Origin: Whitmania pigra
Taxonomy: Eukaryota; Annelida; Clitellata; Hirudinida; Haemopidae
Length of the DNA: 64,000 nt
Direction of reading: 5' to 3'
NCBI GenBank assembly: GCA_021613335.1
Contig: JAJTWR010000431.1
Span: 1,860,001 to 1,924,000, forward strand
Shown one piece after another: positions 52,470 through 62,349 of the stretch (its first letter is position 1; every line of letters starts with the position of its first letter). The notes beneath the pieces were generated by a model. It was not told the origin of the DNA. It made no database searches and saw nothing but the letters and a program-made list of their open reading frames with translations. Position numbers and translations under genes: made by a program.

Positions 52470-53248
52470 ATTTCCGCCTCGACGGTTTCATTGACGAGCA
52501 GCCGCCATCGAGGTGCTCGCACCGCGTTTGCGACGGTCTTACTCACCCGGAATGGGACATATTCTTTTGCTCGCTTGGCCACGTACTCGGCAAGAGGTGC
52601 GGCAAGCGACTCGGCACCCACAAGCTCAAGAAGATACCCAAGGCGTTGAGTCCACGGTAGTGGAGAGTTGTCCGCTTCAGCCTCCAGTTTGGCAGAATCG
52701 ATGGTGTCAATTAACTCGGACAACACGGACGCAACATTGGACATTCCCCCTGCGCGATGTGGATACCCGGCCAGATCGAACGCGGTTGCTTCCTGCGTCG
52801 AAACTCTCATAACTCCCCGAAGTGTGTTCATTTGGACGGTTGGAATATTCTCCACATTTGCGCGCGCTAAGAATTCGACGCGGACTCGGCCGCATCGAAT
52901 GTCGGGGCGATTTTGAGCAACGACAACCTGAAAAACCATCGGTGCTTGGTGGGCAGCTCCATACATACTGGCGGCGGTGAGTAGTCCCGCGTAGTAGGTC
53001 AGGCCCAAGTGCTCCATGAGTTGGGGGACGAATTGGTCGGCCGGTAGGCAACCGAGTGCCCTGTACTCGGGAGGAAGGATTACGTGGAAGCCACGAAATG
53101 GCATCGCCAACCGACCCTTCTTTGCCTGGCGGCGAATCGCGGCCCGACTGGCTACCGGTGAGGAAGCTAGGGCGGTGATTGCCTCCGAGGTCGTAAAGTG
53201 GTGACGCCCCTGAGCGGCTAATCCATCGATGTAACTACCTACGTCCAT
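52466..53248 (-). CDS. abiEi: AbiEi-type antitoxin
   Basis: 260 residues, the usual length for AbiEi. An N-terminal winged-helix region (FTTSEAITALASSPVASRAAIRRQAKKGRLA) is followed by the antitoxin body (QFVPQLMEHLGLTYYAGLLTAASMYGAAHQ...VVVAQNRPDIRCGRVRVEFLAR, TQEATAFDLAGYPHRAGG). It is intact. AbiEi proteins repress their own promoter; just upstream a direct repeat TACCAATG/TACCATTA is visible. With the toxin broken the antitoxin is an orphan, perhaps kept for regulation or for anti-addiction against a related element. Confidence 0.88.
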   Translation of the reverse strand: MDVGSYIDGLAAQGRHHFTTSEAITALASSPVASRAAIRRQAKKGRLAMPFRGFHVILPPEYRALGCLPADQFVPQLMEHLGLTYYAGLLTAASMYGAAHQAPMVFQVVVAQNRPDIRCGRVRVEFLARANVENIPTVQMNTLRGVMRVSTQEATAFDLAGYPHRAGGMSNVASVLSELIDTIDSAKLEAEADNSPLPWTQRLGYLLELVGAESLAAPLAEYVAKRAKEYVPFRVSKTVANAVRAPRWRLLVNETVEAEI

Positions 53249-53446
53249 GCGGTGTTTCTCCGGAAATACTTTACCAATGTACCATTAATCGTTACTTTAG
53301 TGGACCATAACCGTAAAAACATGCCGCGACTTAGATGTAGCTAGTCAATTTCACCCGTGAGAACGGTGAGAACCTACATTCGATTTTGAGGAAGCAAGAA
53401 TCGTGCTCGCCACCACCGCTTGGTTCACAAAGCAACGAGCCTTGTC

Positions 53447-54226
53447 CTAAGCCCGTGGCTCTTTTGGGGGCCAACTGCCGAGCAGCGTCCAGTCCCGCTC
53501 GTGGGGCTTCATGTCGAAAGCGACGAGGCATCCGGGGTAGGGGCCCTTGTTGAGGCCGATGCAGCGTATATCGCCGAGCGTCGTGTCGAGCGAAGTATGG
53601 TGGTGCCCGAAGAACGACACCCGCGGCTGGGTAGTGGCGAGCAGGTCATCGAGGCCGGCCGCCACGCTGCGGTGGCCTTCCCCGCAGCGGTGGCGCTCGA
53701 ATTGGACCCCCGCGGGCGCATCATGGGTGAGGACGATGTCGAGGTCCACGCGCGCGCTGAGCGTCGCTATCTCATCGCGGGTGTAGTGGCGCTTCGAGTA
53801 GCCCCGCAGAGTCGCAGAGGCCTTCTCGTAGTCCGACGGCCCAAAACAGCCGCCGACACCGCCCACCCGCAGTACCTCGCCGCGGGCGACGAGCTCGTAG
53901 ACCTGGCCGTTCTTCAAGTAATGCAGTTGCGGCAACACCTCGCCGGATGGCTGTGCATCGAGCCAGACAAAGTCCTCATGGTTGCCTTTAATGAATACCG
54001 TCGGTCGCGGTGCCGCTCGGCGCTCCGCCGCCCACGCCGGAAAGTCGCCAGCACCCTCATGCCGCCGAGTCGCACCGTCGACCCGCGTCGGGTCCGGCCA
54101 CACGCCGAAGTCGCCCACATGGAGTACGTAGTCGAAGCGCACGCCCAGCGCGGCCTCGAAGTCGAGCACACCGGCATACATCCGGTCGATGCGCCCGTGA
54201 ATGTCACCAGCAGCACAGAGGAACAT
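53447..54226 (-). CDS. DBR1-like metallophosphoesterase
   Basis: 259 residues. Calcineurin-like motifs in order: GDIHGRID, LHVGDFGVWPD, FIKGNHEDF, LTHDAPAG and FFGHHH. The spacing with YLKNGQVYELVARGEVLRVGGVGGCFGPSDYEK strongly resembles the RNA lariat debranching enzyme DBR1 layout, though bacterial relatives act on unknown substrates. Downstream of rho on the same strand, separated by a large inverted repeat. Confidence 0.8.
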   Translation of the reverse strand: MFLCAAGDIHGRIDRMYAGVLDFEAALGVRFDYVLHVGDFGVWPDPTRVDGATRRHEGAGDFPAWAAERRAAPRPTVFIKGNHEDFVWLDAQPSGEVLPQLHYLKNGQVYELVARGEVLRVGGVGGCFGPSDYEKASATLRGYSKRHYTRDEIATLSARVDLDIVLTHDAPAGVQFERHRCGEGHRSVAAGLDDLLATTQPRVSFFGHHHTSLDTTLGDIRCIGLNKGPYPGCLVAFDMKPHERDWTLLGSWPPKEPRA

Positions 54227-54341
54227 GGCTCGTTCAGGCCGAGTGGAAGCTCTCGGCGCGCTCCAATACTAACCGAAGCGCCCCACAGTGGAATTACCGC
54301 AGGCGTTAAGCCGAATGTGCGGCACCTCAGTGGGAGGAGCG

Positions 54342-54452
54342 GTGACCCACAAAGGCCAATCCTGGAAGATTCACGTCAAAACACGCAAGGCGCTTTGCGA
54401 GTTTCTTGCGTGTTTCGTAGGTTTTCATCCAGTTTTGGCTTTTGTGGGTCAC
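54342..54452. repeat. 111-bp long-armed inverted repeat
   Basis: Left arm 54342-54366 begins GTGACCCACAAAGGCCAA and the right arm 54428-54452 ends GGCTTTTGTGGGTCAC; 22 of 25 positions pair. Inside, AAACACGCAAG and CTTGCGTGTTT form a second 11-bp stem. The complete structure can fold as one long hairpin. It fills the spacer between rho and the DBR1-like gene, both on the minus strand. No transposase is present. It resembles a miniature inverted-repeat element or a bacterial interspersed palindrome; a terminator for rho is an alternative. Confidence 0.7.
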
Positions 54453-54556
54453 AAGACCTGCCCCTTTCCCGCTCCGGCGGGCATGATTCTTGCGCCGCAC
54501 CAACTCGCCCCCCACAGGCCACCTCAGCACTGCCCTCAGCGAAGCCGCAGCCGCGC

Positions 54557-56020
54557 CTACAGCTCGTCGAGGAAGTCGTCGTTGTCCTTGGAGCGCGCAA
54601 GCCGCTTCAAGAGCGCATCCATGGCCTCCACCGGCTTTGCCTGGAAGAGAATCCCCCGCAGCTTCTTCACCTTTTCGAGTTCCTTGTGCCCGAAGAGCTT
54701 CTCCTCTTTGCGGGTACCGGACTGGGCGATGTTGATAGCAGGCCAAACGCGCTTTTCTGCGAGCAGCCGGTCGAGCGTAATCTCCGAGTTGCCGGTGCCC
54801 TTGAACTCCTCGAAAATGACTTCGTCGGCGCGGCTCCCGGTGTCGATGAGCGCAGTCGCCACAATCGTCAGCGTCCCTGCCTCCTCAGTCGCCCGCGCGG
54901 CACCAAAAATGCGCTTGGGCTTTTCCAGCGCCCGCGAATCCACGCCTCCCGACATGATGCGCCCCGACGAATCTCCCTCTTTGTTGTAGGCCCGCGCCAA
55001 GCGGGTGATGGAGTCGAGCAGCACCAGCACGTCGCGCCCACCTTCGACGAGCCGCTTCGCCCGCTCAATCGCAAGCTCCGCGAGCTTCAGGTGGTTCGAA
55101 GACTGGCTGTCGCTCGACGAAGCGAGCACTTCCCCGGCGATGTTCCGCCGCATGTCCGTCACTTCTTCCGGCCGCTCGTCCACCAGCAACACCATCACAT
55201 GCACCTGCGGCGCGTTCGCGGCCACCGCCTGAGCGATGCGCTGGAGCATGATGGTCTTCCCGGTCTTCGGCGGCGCCACTATCAGCGCGCGCTGCCCTTT
55301 GCCGAGCGGCGCAATCAGGTCCAACACCCGGCTCACGTACTCTTTCGACGAATGTTGCAGCGGGATGCGCTCCACCGGGTCGATAGAGGTGAGGTCGGCA
55401 AAGTGCGGCCGCCGAGTCACCGTGTCGATCGGCGCCCCATCCACCGACTCGACGCTCACCACCGTGCCCTTGGCCCCCTTCATCTGGCACTTCGCCACCA
55501 AGTACTGCCCGGCGCGGAGCTTCAACTTCTGGGCCAAGTTCTTCGGAAGCTCCGGGTCATCCGGCCTCGGCAGCAGGTTGTGCTTCAAGCTGCGCAGGGC
55601 CGCGTTCTGCCCTTTGACGTCGAGGTCCAGCACGCCCTCAAGAATTTGGGTCTGCGGCGCCGTCGGCGCTCCCGGCGCGCCGCGCGGTTGGTTGTTCTGC
55701 GCTTGGCGCTGCTTGTAGGCGTCGAGCTCCTGCGCCGTCAGGAAAACGTTCGCTACGTTTCCATCGGGCTGGATGACCTTCCGGAAAGCCTGTCCGTCAT
55801 CAGTAAAAAACACCGGACTACCCTTGCGCCGCCGTCGCCGCCGTCGCCGCCGAGAAGCTCCACCGGGCGGCGTTTGCGCCGCCTCGCCTGGTTCGGCAGC
55901 GTCCGCCGCCGCGTCCGCGCCATCTGCCGCGTCGCCTTCGGCTCCATCAGCGCCATCAGCTCCATCGGCGGGCTCGCTATCGAGCTCTGGTTCGTCGTTC
56001 GGTCTTGGGTCTTGGTTCAT
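54557..56020 (-). CDS. rho: Transcription termination factor Rho
   Basis: 487 residues. An unusual N-terminal extension is rich in Asp/Ala/Gly and contains a run of about ten arginines before KGSPVFF. The RNA-binding region follows (LLPRPDDPELPKNLAQKLKLRAGQYLVAKCQ), then the motor with Walker A APPKTGKT, VMVLLVDERPEEVTDM, VLVLLDSITRLARAYN and the GTGNSEITLDR and RVWPAINI motifs. The ATG at 56020 is preferred over an upstream frame whose residues are not Rho-like. It terminates transcription at exposed, untranslated RNA. Confidence 0.97.
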   Translation of the reverse strand: MNQDPRPNDEPELDSEPADGADGADGAEGDAADGADAAADAAEPGEAAQTPPGGASRRRRRRRRRKGSPVFFTDDGQAFRKVIQPDGNVANVFLTAQELDAYKQRQAQNNQPRGAPGAPTAPQTQILEGVLDLDVKGQNAALRSLKHNLLPRPDDPELPKNLAQKLKLRAGQYLVAKCQMKGAKGTVVSVESVDGAPIDTVTRRPHFADLTSIDPVERIPLQHSSKEYVSRVLDLIAPLGKGQRALIVAPPKTGKTIMLQRIAQAVAANAPQVHVMVLLVDERPEEVTDMRRNIAGEVLASSSDSQSSNHLKLAELAIERAKRLVEGGRDVLVLLDSITRLARAYNKEGDSSGRIMSGGVDSRALEKPKRIFGAARATEEAGTLTIVATALIDTGSRADEVIFEEFKGTGNSEITLDRLLAEKRVWPAINIAQSGTRKEEKLFGHKELEKVKKLRGILFQAKPVEAMDALLKRLARSKDNDDFLDEL

Positions 56021-56341
56021 GAAGTTCTCGCGCTCGCGGGGTGTGTCACACGGGGCGTAGCGATGTCGTGCAGTGCGTCCGGGCTGCTCGAAGGGGCTCA
56101 CAACTCGAAACCCTATCCGAGCACTTTGCGAGAGCCCTCGTATCAGAGGATAGCGAACCCTGCATCAATTTACAGGGCGTAAGGCGACAAATTCGTCGGC
56201 CCAGCCCCCAAAAACCGCCTTCGCCGCGCCTCCGTCGAGCCGCCTCCCGCTCCCACCGAATTTGCACAACGCTGATGGTTGAGGTAGGCGCGTGCAGCAA
56301 ATGTTCGATACCACCGCGCTTTTCTTACGACGCGTAGGGAT
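56021..56341. other. Divergent promoter region between rho and parC
   Basis: About 320 bp without a supported gene; it must hold promoters for rho (minus) and parC (plus). I could not single out convincing -35/-10 pairs or an RNA structure. Confidence 0.4.
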
Positions 56342-58729
56342 ATGGCTGAACAATTAAGCATGTTCGAAGCTGGGAAGAAAAAACGAAAACTCCGTGGAAG
56401 CGGAGGGGGCGGCGGCTCCCAAATTCCAAGCGGCGCCGGTGACGGCGGGGGAGAGGAGCGCCCCACAGCGCTCGCCGCAGAGGCCCAACGCCGGTACCTC
56501 AACTACGCCCTGTCGGTCATCACTGCCCGCGCGCTCCCCGACGTGCGCGACGGCCTCAAGCCCGTGCAGCGGCGCGTGCTCTACGGCATGTGGAACGAGG
56601 GCATCTCCGCCGATGCCAAGTTCCGAAAGTGCGCCAACGTCGTCGGCGCGGTCATGGGTCAGTTCCACCCGCACGGCGAGCAGGCGATTTACGACGCGCT
56701 CGTCCGCCTCGCCCAAGACTTCTCGCTGCGCTACCCGCTCGTCGACGGCCACGGCAACTTCGGCTCCCTCGACGGCGACGCCGCCGCGGCCATGCGCTAC
56801 ACCGAATGTCGCCTGGAGCGACGCTCGGACGAACTCCTCGGCGAACTCGACCAAGAGACCGTCCACCTGCGGCCCACCTACGACGGCTCGAAGACCGAGC
56901 CGGTGGTCCTCCCGGCGCGCCTGCCCAACCTGCTCATGAACGGCTCCACCGGCATCGCGGTGGGCATGGCTACCAACATTCCGCCCCACAACTTAGGCGA
57001 GCTGCTCGACGCCTGCGTCGCCCTCATCGACGACCCGGAGCTTTCGCTCAAGGGCATCATGAAGCACGTCAAAGGCCCGGACTTCCCGACCGGCGGCCAG
57101 GTGCTGAACTCCAAAAAGGAGCTCGAAGAAATCTACCAAACCGGCCAAGGCTCCATCCGCATGCGCGGCGAGTGGAAGCTCGAACCGAAGCCCCGCGGCG
57201 GCCTCGACGTGGTGATCACCTCGGTGCCCTACCAAGTCAACAAGGGCAACCTCGTCGCCCGCATCGGAGAGATTGTCGGCGACCGCAAGCTGCCCACGGT
57301 CACCGACGTCCGCGACGAATCGACGAACGACGTCCGCATCGTCTTAGAGCTGAAGCGCGACTCCGACGCGGAGCTCGCGATGGCCTACCTCTATAAGCAC
57401 ACCCCGTTGCAGACCACCTTCGGGGTGAACCTCACTTGCCTCGTCCCGACCTCGAACCCGGAAGTCGGCACCCCCCGCCGCCTCGACCTCAAGGAAGCCC
57501 TCATCCACTTCCTGAACTTCCGCCTAGAGGTCGTCTCCAAGGGCCTTGCCTATCGCCTGGCGCAACTCGAAGCGCGCCTCCACGTCCTCGAAGGGTTCGA
57601 AAAAGTCTACGACGCCCTCGACGAAATGCTGCGCATCATCCGCCGCTCCGAAGGCAAGGAAGACGCCGCGAAGAAACTCAGCTCCCGCTTCTCCCTCACC
57701 GATGCGCAGACCGACGCCATCTTGGAGATGAAGCTCTACCGCTTGGCGCGCCTCGAAATCCTCGTCATCCGACGGGAACTCGGCGAGAAGCGCACCGAAG
57801 CAAAACGCCTCGAAGCCTTGCTCCGCGACGACAAACGCGGCGAGCGCGCGCGCTGGGGCGTCGTCCGCGACGAACTCGTCGAACTCCGCAAAACGTTCGC
57901 CGACCCGCGCCGCACCAAGATTACCGGGCCAGTCGAGGAGGCCGAGTATTCCGAAGACGCCTTCATCGCCGACGAAGACGTGCAGGTGGTCGTCACCCGC
58001 GATGGCTGGGTCAAACGGGTGCGCGAACTCAAGCTCCCCGGAAGCACCCGCATGCGCGAGGGCGACGCCATCATGGCGGTCCTCTCCGGAACTCTGAAGT
58101 CGTCGCTCGTGTTCTTCTCCAGCCGCGGCTCCGCCTACGTGACGCGCTTCCACGACATCCCGGCCTCCACCGGTTACGGCGACCCGGTCCAGAAGCTCTT
58201 CAAGTTCGACGATGGCGAGCGCGTCATCGCGGCCTTTTCCCTCGACCCGCGCACCAAGCCGACCGCCGAGCAGATGCTCGCGGTCTCTCGCGGCGGACTC
58301 GCGCTGCGCTTTGCGCTCGCGCCGCACACCGAGCTCTCCACCCGCGCCGGTCGGCGCTATGCCCGCCCGGCCGACGACGACGAAATCCTCGGCGTCGCAC
58401 CGTGCCCGCCGAAGAGCCTCGTCGCCGTGCTCACCGAGCGCACCTACGGCCTCGTGTGCCGCACCGACGAAATCGCCGAACTCGCTGGCCCCGGCCGCGG
58501 CGTCATCCTCATCAAAGTCGCCGACGACGATGCGGTGGTCGGCATGGTCTGCGGCGCCCCCCGAGTCACCTTGCCGTTCGAGACCGACAAGGGCCGCTCG
58601 CTCTCCATCGACTCGCAGAAGTACGAACTCACCGGTCGCGGCGGCCGGGGGCGCGAACTCTCCCGCAAAGACAAGGTGCGCGCCGTTACGCTTCCACCCG
58701 TCGGCCTACCTGCAGGCGAGGAGGGATAA
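56342..58729 (+). CDS. parC: DNA topoisomerase IV subunit A
   Basis: 795 residues. The breakage-reunion domain contains [62 protein letters not shown] and catalytic Tyr153 in AMRYTECRL. At the helix-4 position that is usually Ser/Thr and contacts quinolones there is Gln114, preceded by Glu113; acidic Asp118 is kept. The C-terminal domain has beta-pinwheel blades; the GyrA-box position reads TGRGGRG, only partly box-like, supporting ParC over GyrA. The N-terminus has a basic Gly-rich extension. parE follows after 3 bp. Confidence 0.95.
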   Translation: MAEQLSMFEAGKKKRKLRGSGGGGGSQIPSGAGDGGGEERPTALAAEAQRRYLNYALSVITARALPDVRDGLKPVQRRVLYGMWNEGISADAKFRKCANVVGAVMGQFHPHGEQAIYDALVRLAQDFSLRYPLVDGHGNFGSLDGDAAAAMRYTECRLERRSDELLGELDQETVHLRPTYDGSKTEPVVLPARLPNLLMNGSTGIAVGMATNIPPHNLGELLDACVALIDDPELSLKGIMKHVKGPDFPTGGQVLNSKKELEEIYQTGQGSIRMRGEWKLEPKPRGGLDVVITSVPYQVNKGNLVARIGEIVGDRKLPTVTDVRDESTNDVRIVLELKRDSDAELAMAYLYKHTPLQTTFGVNLTCLVPTSNPEVGTPRRLDLKEALIHFLNFRLEVVSKGLAYRLAQLEARLHVLEGFEKVYDALDEMLRIIRRSEGKEDAAKKLSSRFSLTDAQTDAILEMKLYRLARLEILVIRRELGEKRTEAKRLEALLRDDKRGERARWGVVRDELVELRKTFADPRRTKITGPVEEAEYSEDAFIADEDVQVVVTRDGWVKRVRELKLPGSTRMREGDAIMAVLSGTLKSSLVFFSSRGSAYVTRFHDIPASTGYGDPVQKLFKFDDGERVIAAFSLDPRTKPTAEQMLAVSRGGLALRFALAPHTELSTRAGRRYARPADDDEILGVAPCPPKSLVAVLTERTYGLVCRTDEIAELAGPGRGVILIKVADDDAVVGMVCGAPRVTLPFETDKGRSLSIDSQKYELTGRGGRGRELSRKDKVRAVTLPPVGLPAGEEG

Positions 58730-58732
58730 CCC

Positions 58733-60085
58733 GTGGCATCTCGCACCACCTACGACGCTGGCAACATCACGGTCCTCGAAGGGCTCGAACCGGTCCGCGC
58801 GCGCCCCGGCATGTACATCGGCGGCACCGGCGCCGATGGCTACCACCACCTCCTCTGGGAAATCGTCGACAACGCTGTCGACGAGGCGATGAACGGCCAC
58901 GCCGACCGCATCGAAGTCACGCTCCACCGCGGGGGCGGCGAGGTGACCGTCGTCGACAACGGCCGCGGCATCCCCATCGACGTCATGCCGCGCTTCAAGA
59001 AGCCGGCGCTCGAAGTCATCCTCACCACGCTGCACTCCGGCGGCAAATTCGAAAAAGCGAGCTACCAGCACTCCGGCGGTCTGCACGGCGTCGGCTCCTC
59101 GGTCGTCAACGCGCTGTCCAGCGCCCTCACGGTGCGGGTGCGCCGCGACGGAAAGCTCTACGAGCAGCGCTACGCGCGCGGAAAGCCTCAGTCGAAGCTC
59201 ACGGTCGTCGGGCGGGCGAGCGGCACCGGCACCGAGGTCACCTTCACTCCGGACTCCGAGATTTTCGGCGCAAAGCTGCGCTTCGACGCGAAGTCCATCG
59301 CCGAGCGCCTAGAGTCGAAGAGCTACTTGCACAAGGGACTCGAAGTCGTCTTCCACGACGTCACCGCTGAGCCGAAGGTCACCCACACCTTCCGCCACGA
59401 GGGAGGCATCGCCGAGTACTTAACGAAGCTCATCGCCGACCGCGAAAAAGCCCTCGTGCCCTCGGGCGCCGCGCCATTCTACCGGGCCCAGACCGACGGC
59501 CTGCGCCTCGAAGCGGCCCTCGCGTGGACCGAGGCCACCGACGAATGTCTGCGCAGCTACGTCAACGGCGTGCCGACGAAGAGCGGCGGCACCCACGAGA
59601 ACGGATTCAAGACCGGCCTCGTGAAGGCAGTGCGCAACTATCTTGAAACCCACGACCGGGTGCCGAAAGGCGTGGCGCTGACCGCCGAAGACATCCGTGA
59701 AGGCATGGTGGTGGTGCTGTCGGTGTATGTCGAGGAGCCGCAGTTCCAAGGGCAAACCAAGGAGCGCCTCAACAACCCTGAAGTGCAAGCGCAGGTCGAC
59801 GGCGTCGTGCGACCGGCCATCGAAAAATGGCTCAACGACAACCAGAGCATCGCCGACGCGGTGGTCGCTCGGATGGTGCTCGCGGCGCGGGCCCGCGAGG
59901 CGTCTCGGGCGGCAGTCCAAGCGGTCTCCCGCAAGTCGGCGGTGAGCCACAAGTTGAACCTTCCCGGAAAGCTCGCCGACTGCAGCTCCACGAGTCCGGC
60001 GGAGAGCGAGCTCTTCATCGTCGAAGGTGACTCCGCCGGTGGTACGGCGAAGCAGGGCCGCGACCGGCGAACCCAGGCGGTGCTC

Positions 60086-60120
<35 letters not shown>

Positions 60121-60661
60121 CTCCCTCGACAAGGTGTCCTCCAACAAGGAGTTGCAAGACATCGCAAGCGCGCTCGGCTGCGGGCTCGGCGAGGGCATGG
60201 ACTTAAACCGCCTGCGCTACGGCAAAATCTTCCTGCTCATGGATGCAGACTCCGACGGGCAGCACATTTCGACGCTGCTCCTCACGTTTTTCTACCGGCA
60301 CCTGCGGCCGCTGATCACCCAGGGGCACGTCTTCCTGGCGCAGCCGCCGCTGTACCGGGTGAATATCGGCAAGGAGATTCACTGGGCGCTCGACGACGCG
60401 GAGCGCGACAAAATTCTTCGCGACAAAGCCAAGGGCAACGCGAAGCCGGTCATCATGCGCTTCAAGGGCCTCGGAGAGATGACCGCTGCCGACCTGAAGG
60501 CGACCACTTTGGATCGCGATCGCCGAGTGGCGCTGCGCATCACCATCGACGACGAGGCGGCCACCGAGAAGACCATCAACGATCTCCTCGGCAAAGACGT
60601 GCTCGCGCGCTTCAAGTTCATCATGGAGCGCTCCGCCGACGTGCAGGAACTCGACGTCTAA
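58733..60661 (+). CDS. parE: DNA topoisomerase IV subunit B
   Basis: 642 residues. GHKL ATPase motifs: [41 protein letters not shown]; the TOPRIM domain has [15 protein letters not shown] and DADSDGQHI, and ends with the FKGLGEM and HDR-like [10 protein letters not shown] region. The length without a large insert fits ParE. GTG start with GGAGGG 8 nt upstream and a 3-bp spacer from parC, so the two are coupled. With ParC it decatenates daughter chromosomes. Confidence 0.95.
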
Positions 60662-61158
60662 AAGCCTCGCTTTCGGTGCCGACGGCGGCGCTGGAGCAGT
60701 CTGGATGTGTGCGAACTGCTCAGGCGCTGTAGAAGCGTCGGGCTATGTCTCGATAAAGGCGTATTTGCATACATCGAGGGCTTCGCCTGCCAGCAATCCA
60801 GGCGTTTGTAGATTGGCTATAACAGTCTGTAATCGCCGCAGTTCTTGACAATTGCTTGAGTTGGCGGGCACCGATTCGTTAAGCATGTATTGCGAATCTT
60901 TGCAGACTTGCGCCGTCGTTCGAGGGAGTTGCCATGAGTGCGGAAGCACATTCGTCGAAGTTGCGGCGAAGGAGTTGGAACCCTGCGATTTTTATACTTG
61001 CCACCGTATGCGCGTGTGGAGATGTTGCCGGCATCGAAGACAGCGGCGACTCCCATTCCTGGGCAGCGGAAGACAGTGGGGCTGATGCTGGCCTTGGGAG
61101 TCTCACCGATGGTGGGTGGCACGGTGGATGGGAAGGTGAACTCGATGCTGGTGCCGCG

Positions 61159-61371
61159 ATTGCTCCCATCGTCGATAGCGGCACCGAAGCTGCCGTTGCT
61201 CCCATCGTCGATAGCGGCACCGAAGCTGCCGTTGCACTCGTCGTAGACAGTGGCACCGAAACCGCGGCTGAAGTCGTCGTCGATAGTGGAACCGAAACCG
61301 CGGCTGAGTTCGTCGTCGATGGTGGAACCGAAGTTGCCCCTGAAGTCGTCGTCGACAGCGGCACCAGCTTC
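61159..61371 (+). repeat. Short tandem repeats encoding VVDSGTE units
   Basis: Six to seven tandem copies of 30-36 bp, e.g. GCTCCCATCGTCGATAGCGG twice in perfect succession, encode PIVDSGTEAAV/VVDSGTETAAE. The unit keeps the frame. It forms an acidic spacer after the lipid anchor. Confidence 0.75.
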
Positions 61372-62349
61372 ACCAGTGGTACGCGGGAGCCCACAGCAAT
61401 CGACAGCATCCTCCATTGGAAACCGCTCCCAGAAGCACAACCCGATGCCGGGGTCTCCACGCAGCCCGACGCGGGGGAGGAGTTGCCGACGGAGCTGGAT
61501 GCGGGATTGGACGCTGCAGGCGATGGGGAAATCCCAACACAGCCCATCGCCCCCCTCGCACCTGAAATTCCCATCGTCGAGGCACAGGTCCTCGACGCCG
61601 GTGCTGGGGTTCCCGAAATTCCTGTGAGCGGCGCCCCGGAACCTCCACCCGTGAAGGAGGTAGCTGTCGAGCTGCCGCCCTCCGGCGTCGGCACTCCGGT
61701 TTCGGGCGACAGCAATAGCTCGCTTGATGTCCACAAAGTCCCAGACGTCACAGTAGTCGTCACCGCAGACGCCGGGCCTGCCGAACCGGTGGATCGCTGC
61801 GGGGTCAGCGGCAAGTGCCTGCCGGGGAGCGAAGTCTGCGTATCGGGGCGCTGCGAGCCGATTCATTGCAGCAACGCGCACCGCTGCGATGCTGAATCGC
61901 AATATTGTGTCGACGGCGCCCAGTGCGTGCAGGTTCGTTGCGCAGATGTGAAATGCACCGAGTGGCAACAGTGCGTCGAAGGCGTGTGTGTCGAGAAGAG
62001 CTGCCCAACAGCTACAACTTCTGCCGTATCGCTCGTGGTTTGTTCCGAAGCGGGGCAGTTCTGCGCAGCAGCTACGAACAAGTGTATAGACGCCAATTGC
62101 ACAAGCTCAGTTGCCTGCTCCGACGGGAAATACTGCGCGAATGGAAAGTGCTTGCCTTGTAGCGCCGACGAGAACTGCGCTGTTGGGCAAGTGTGCCTGC
62201 ACGGAGCCTGCTCCAAGCGGCCTGGATTTGGCGAAACATGTGGAAAATCGAGTGATTGTATCGATGGGGTATGCGCGCGGTCGCCGCGGAGTATCTGCGT
62301 CAAGCGTGCGACGGCTCCCTGCACCGAAGACTCAGAATGTGAGCATGCT

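Noticed and set aside
54342..54452. Complete insertion sequence
   Set aside because: The space between the arms is too short to encode a transposase and no duplication of target sequence is evident.
60817..61968. Minus-strand frame of 383 codons opposite the Cys-rich lipoprotein
   Set aside because: It mirrors the VDSGTE repeats of the plus strand and has no independent motif or ribosome site.
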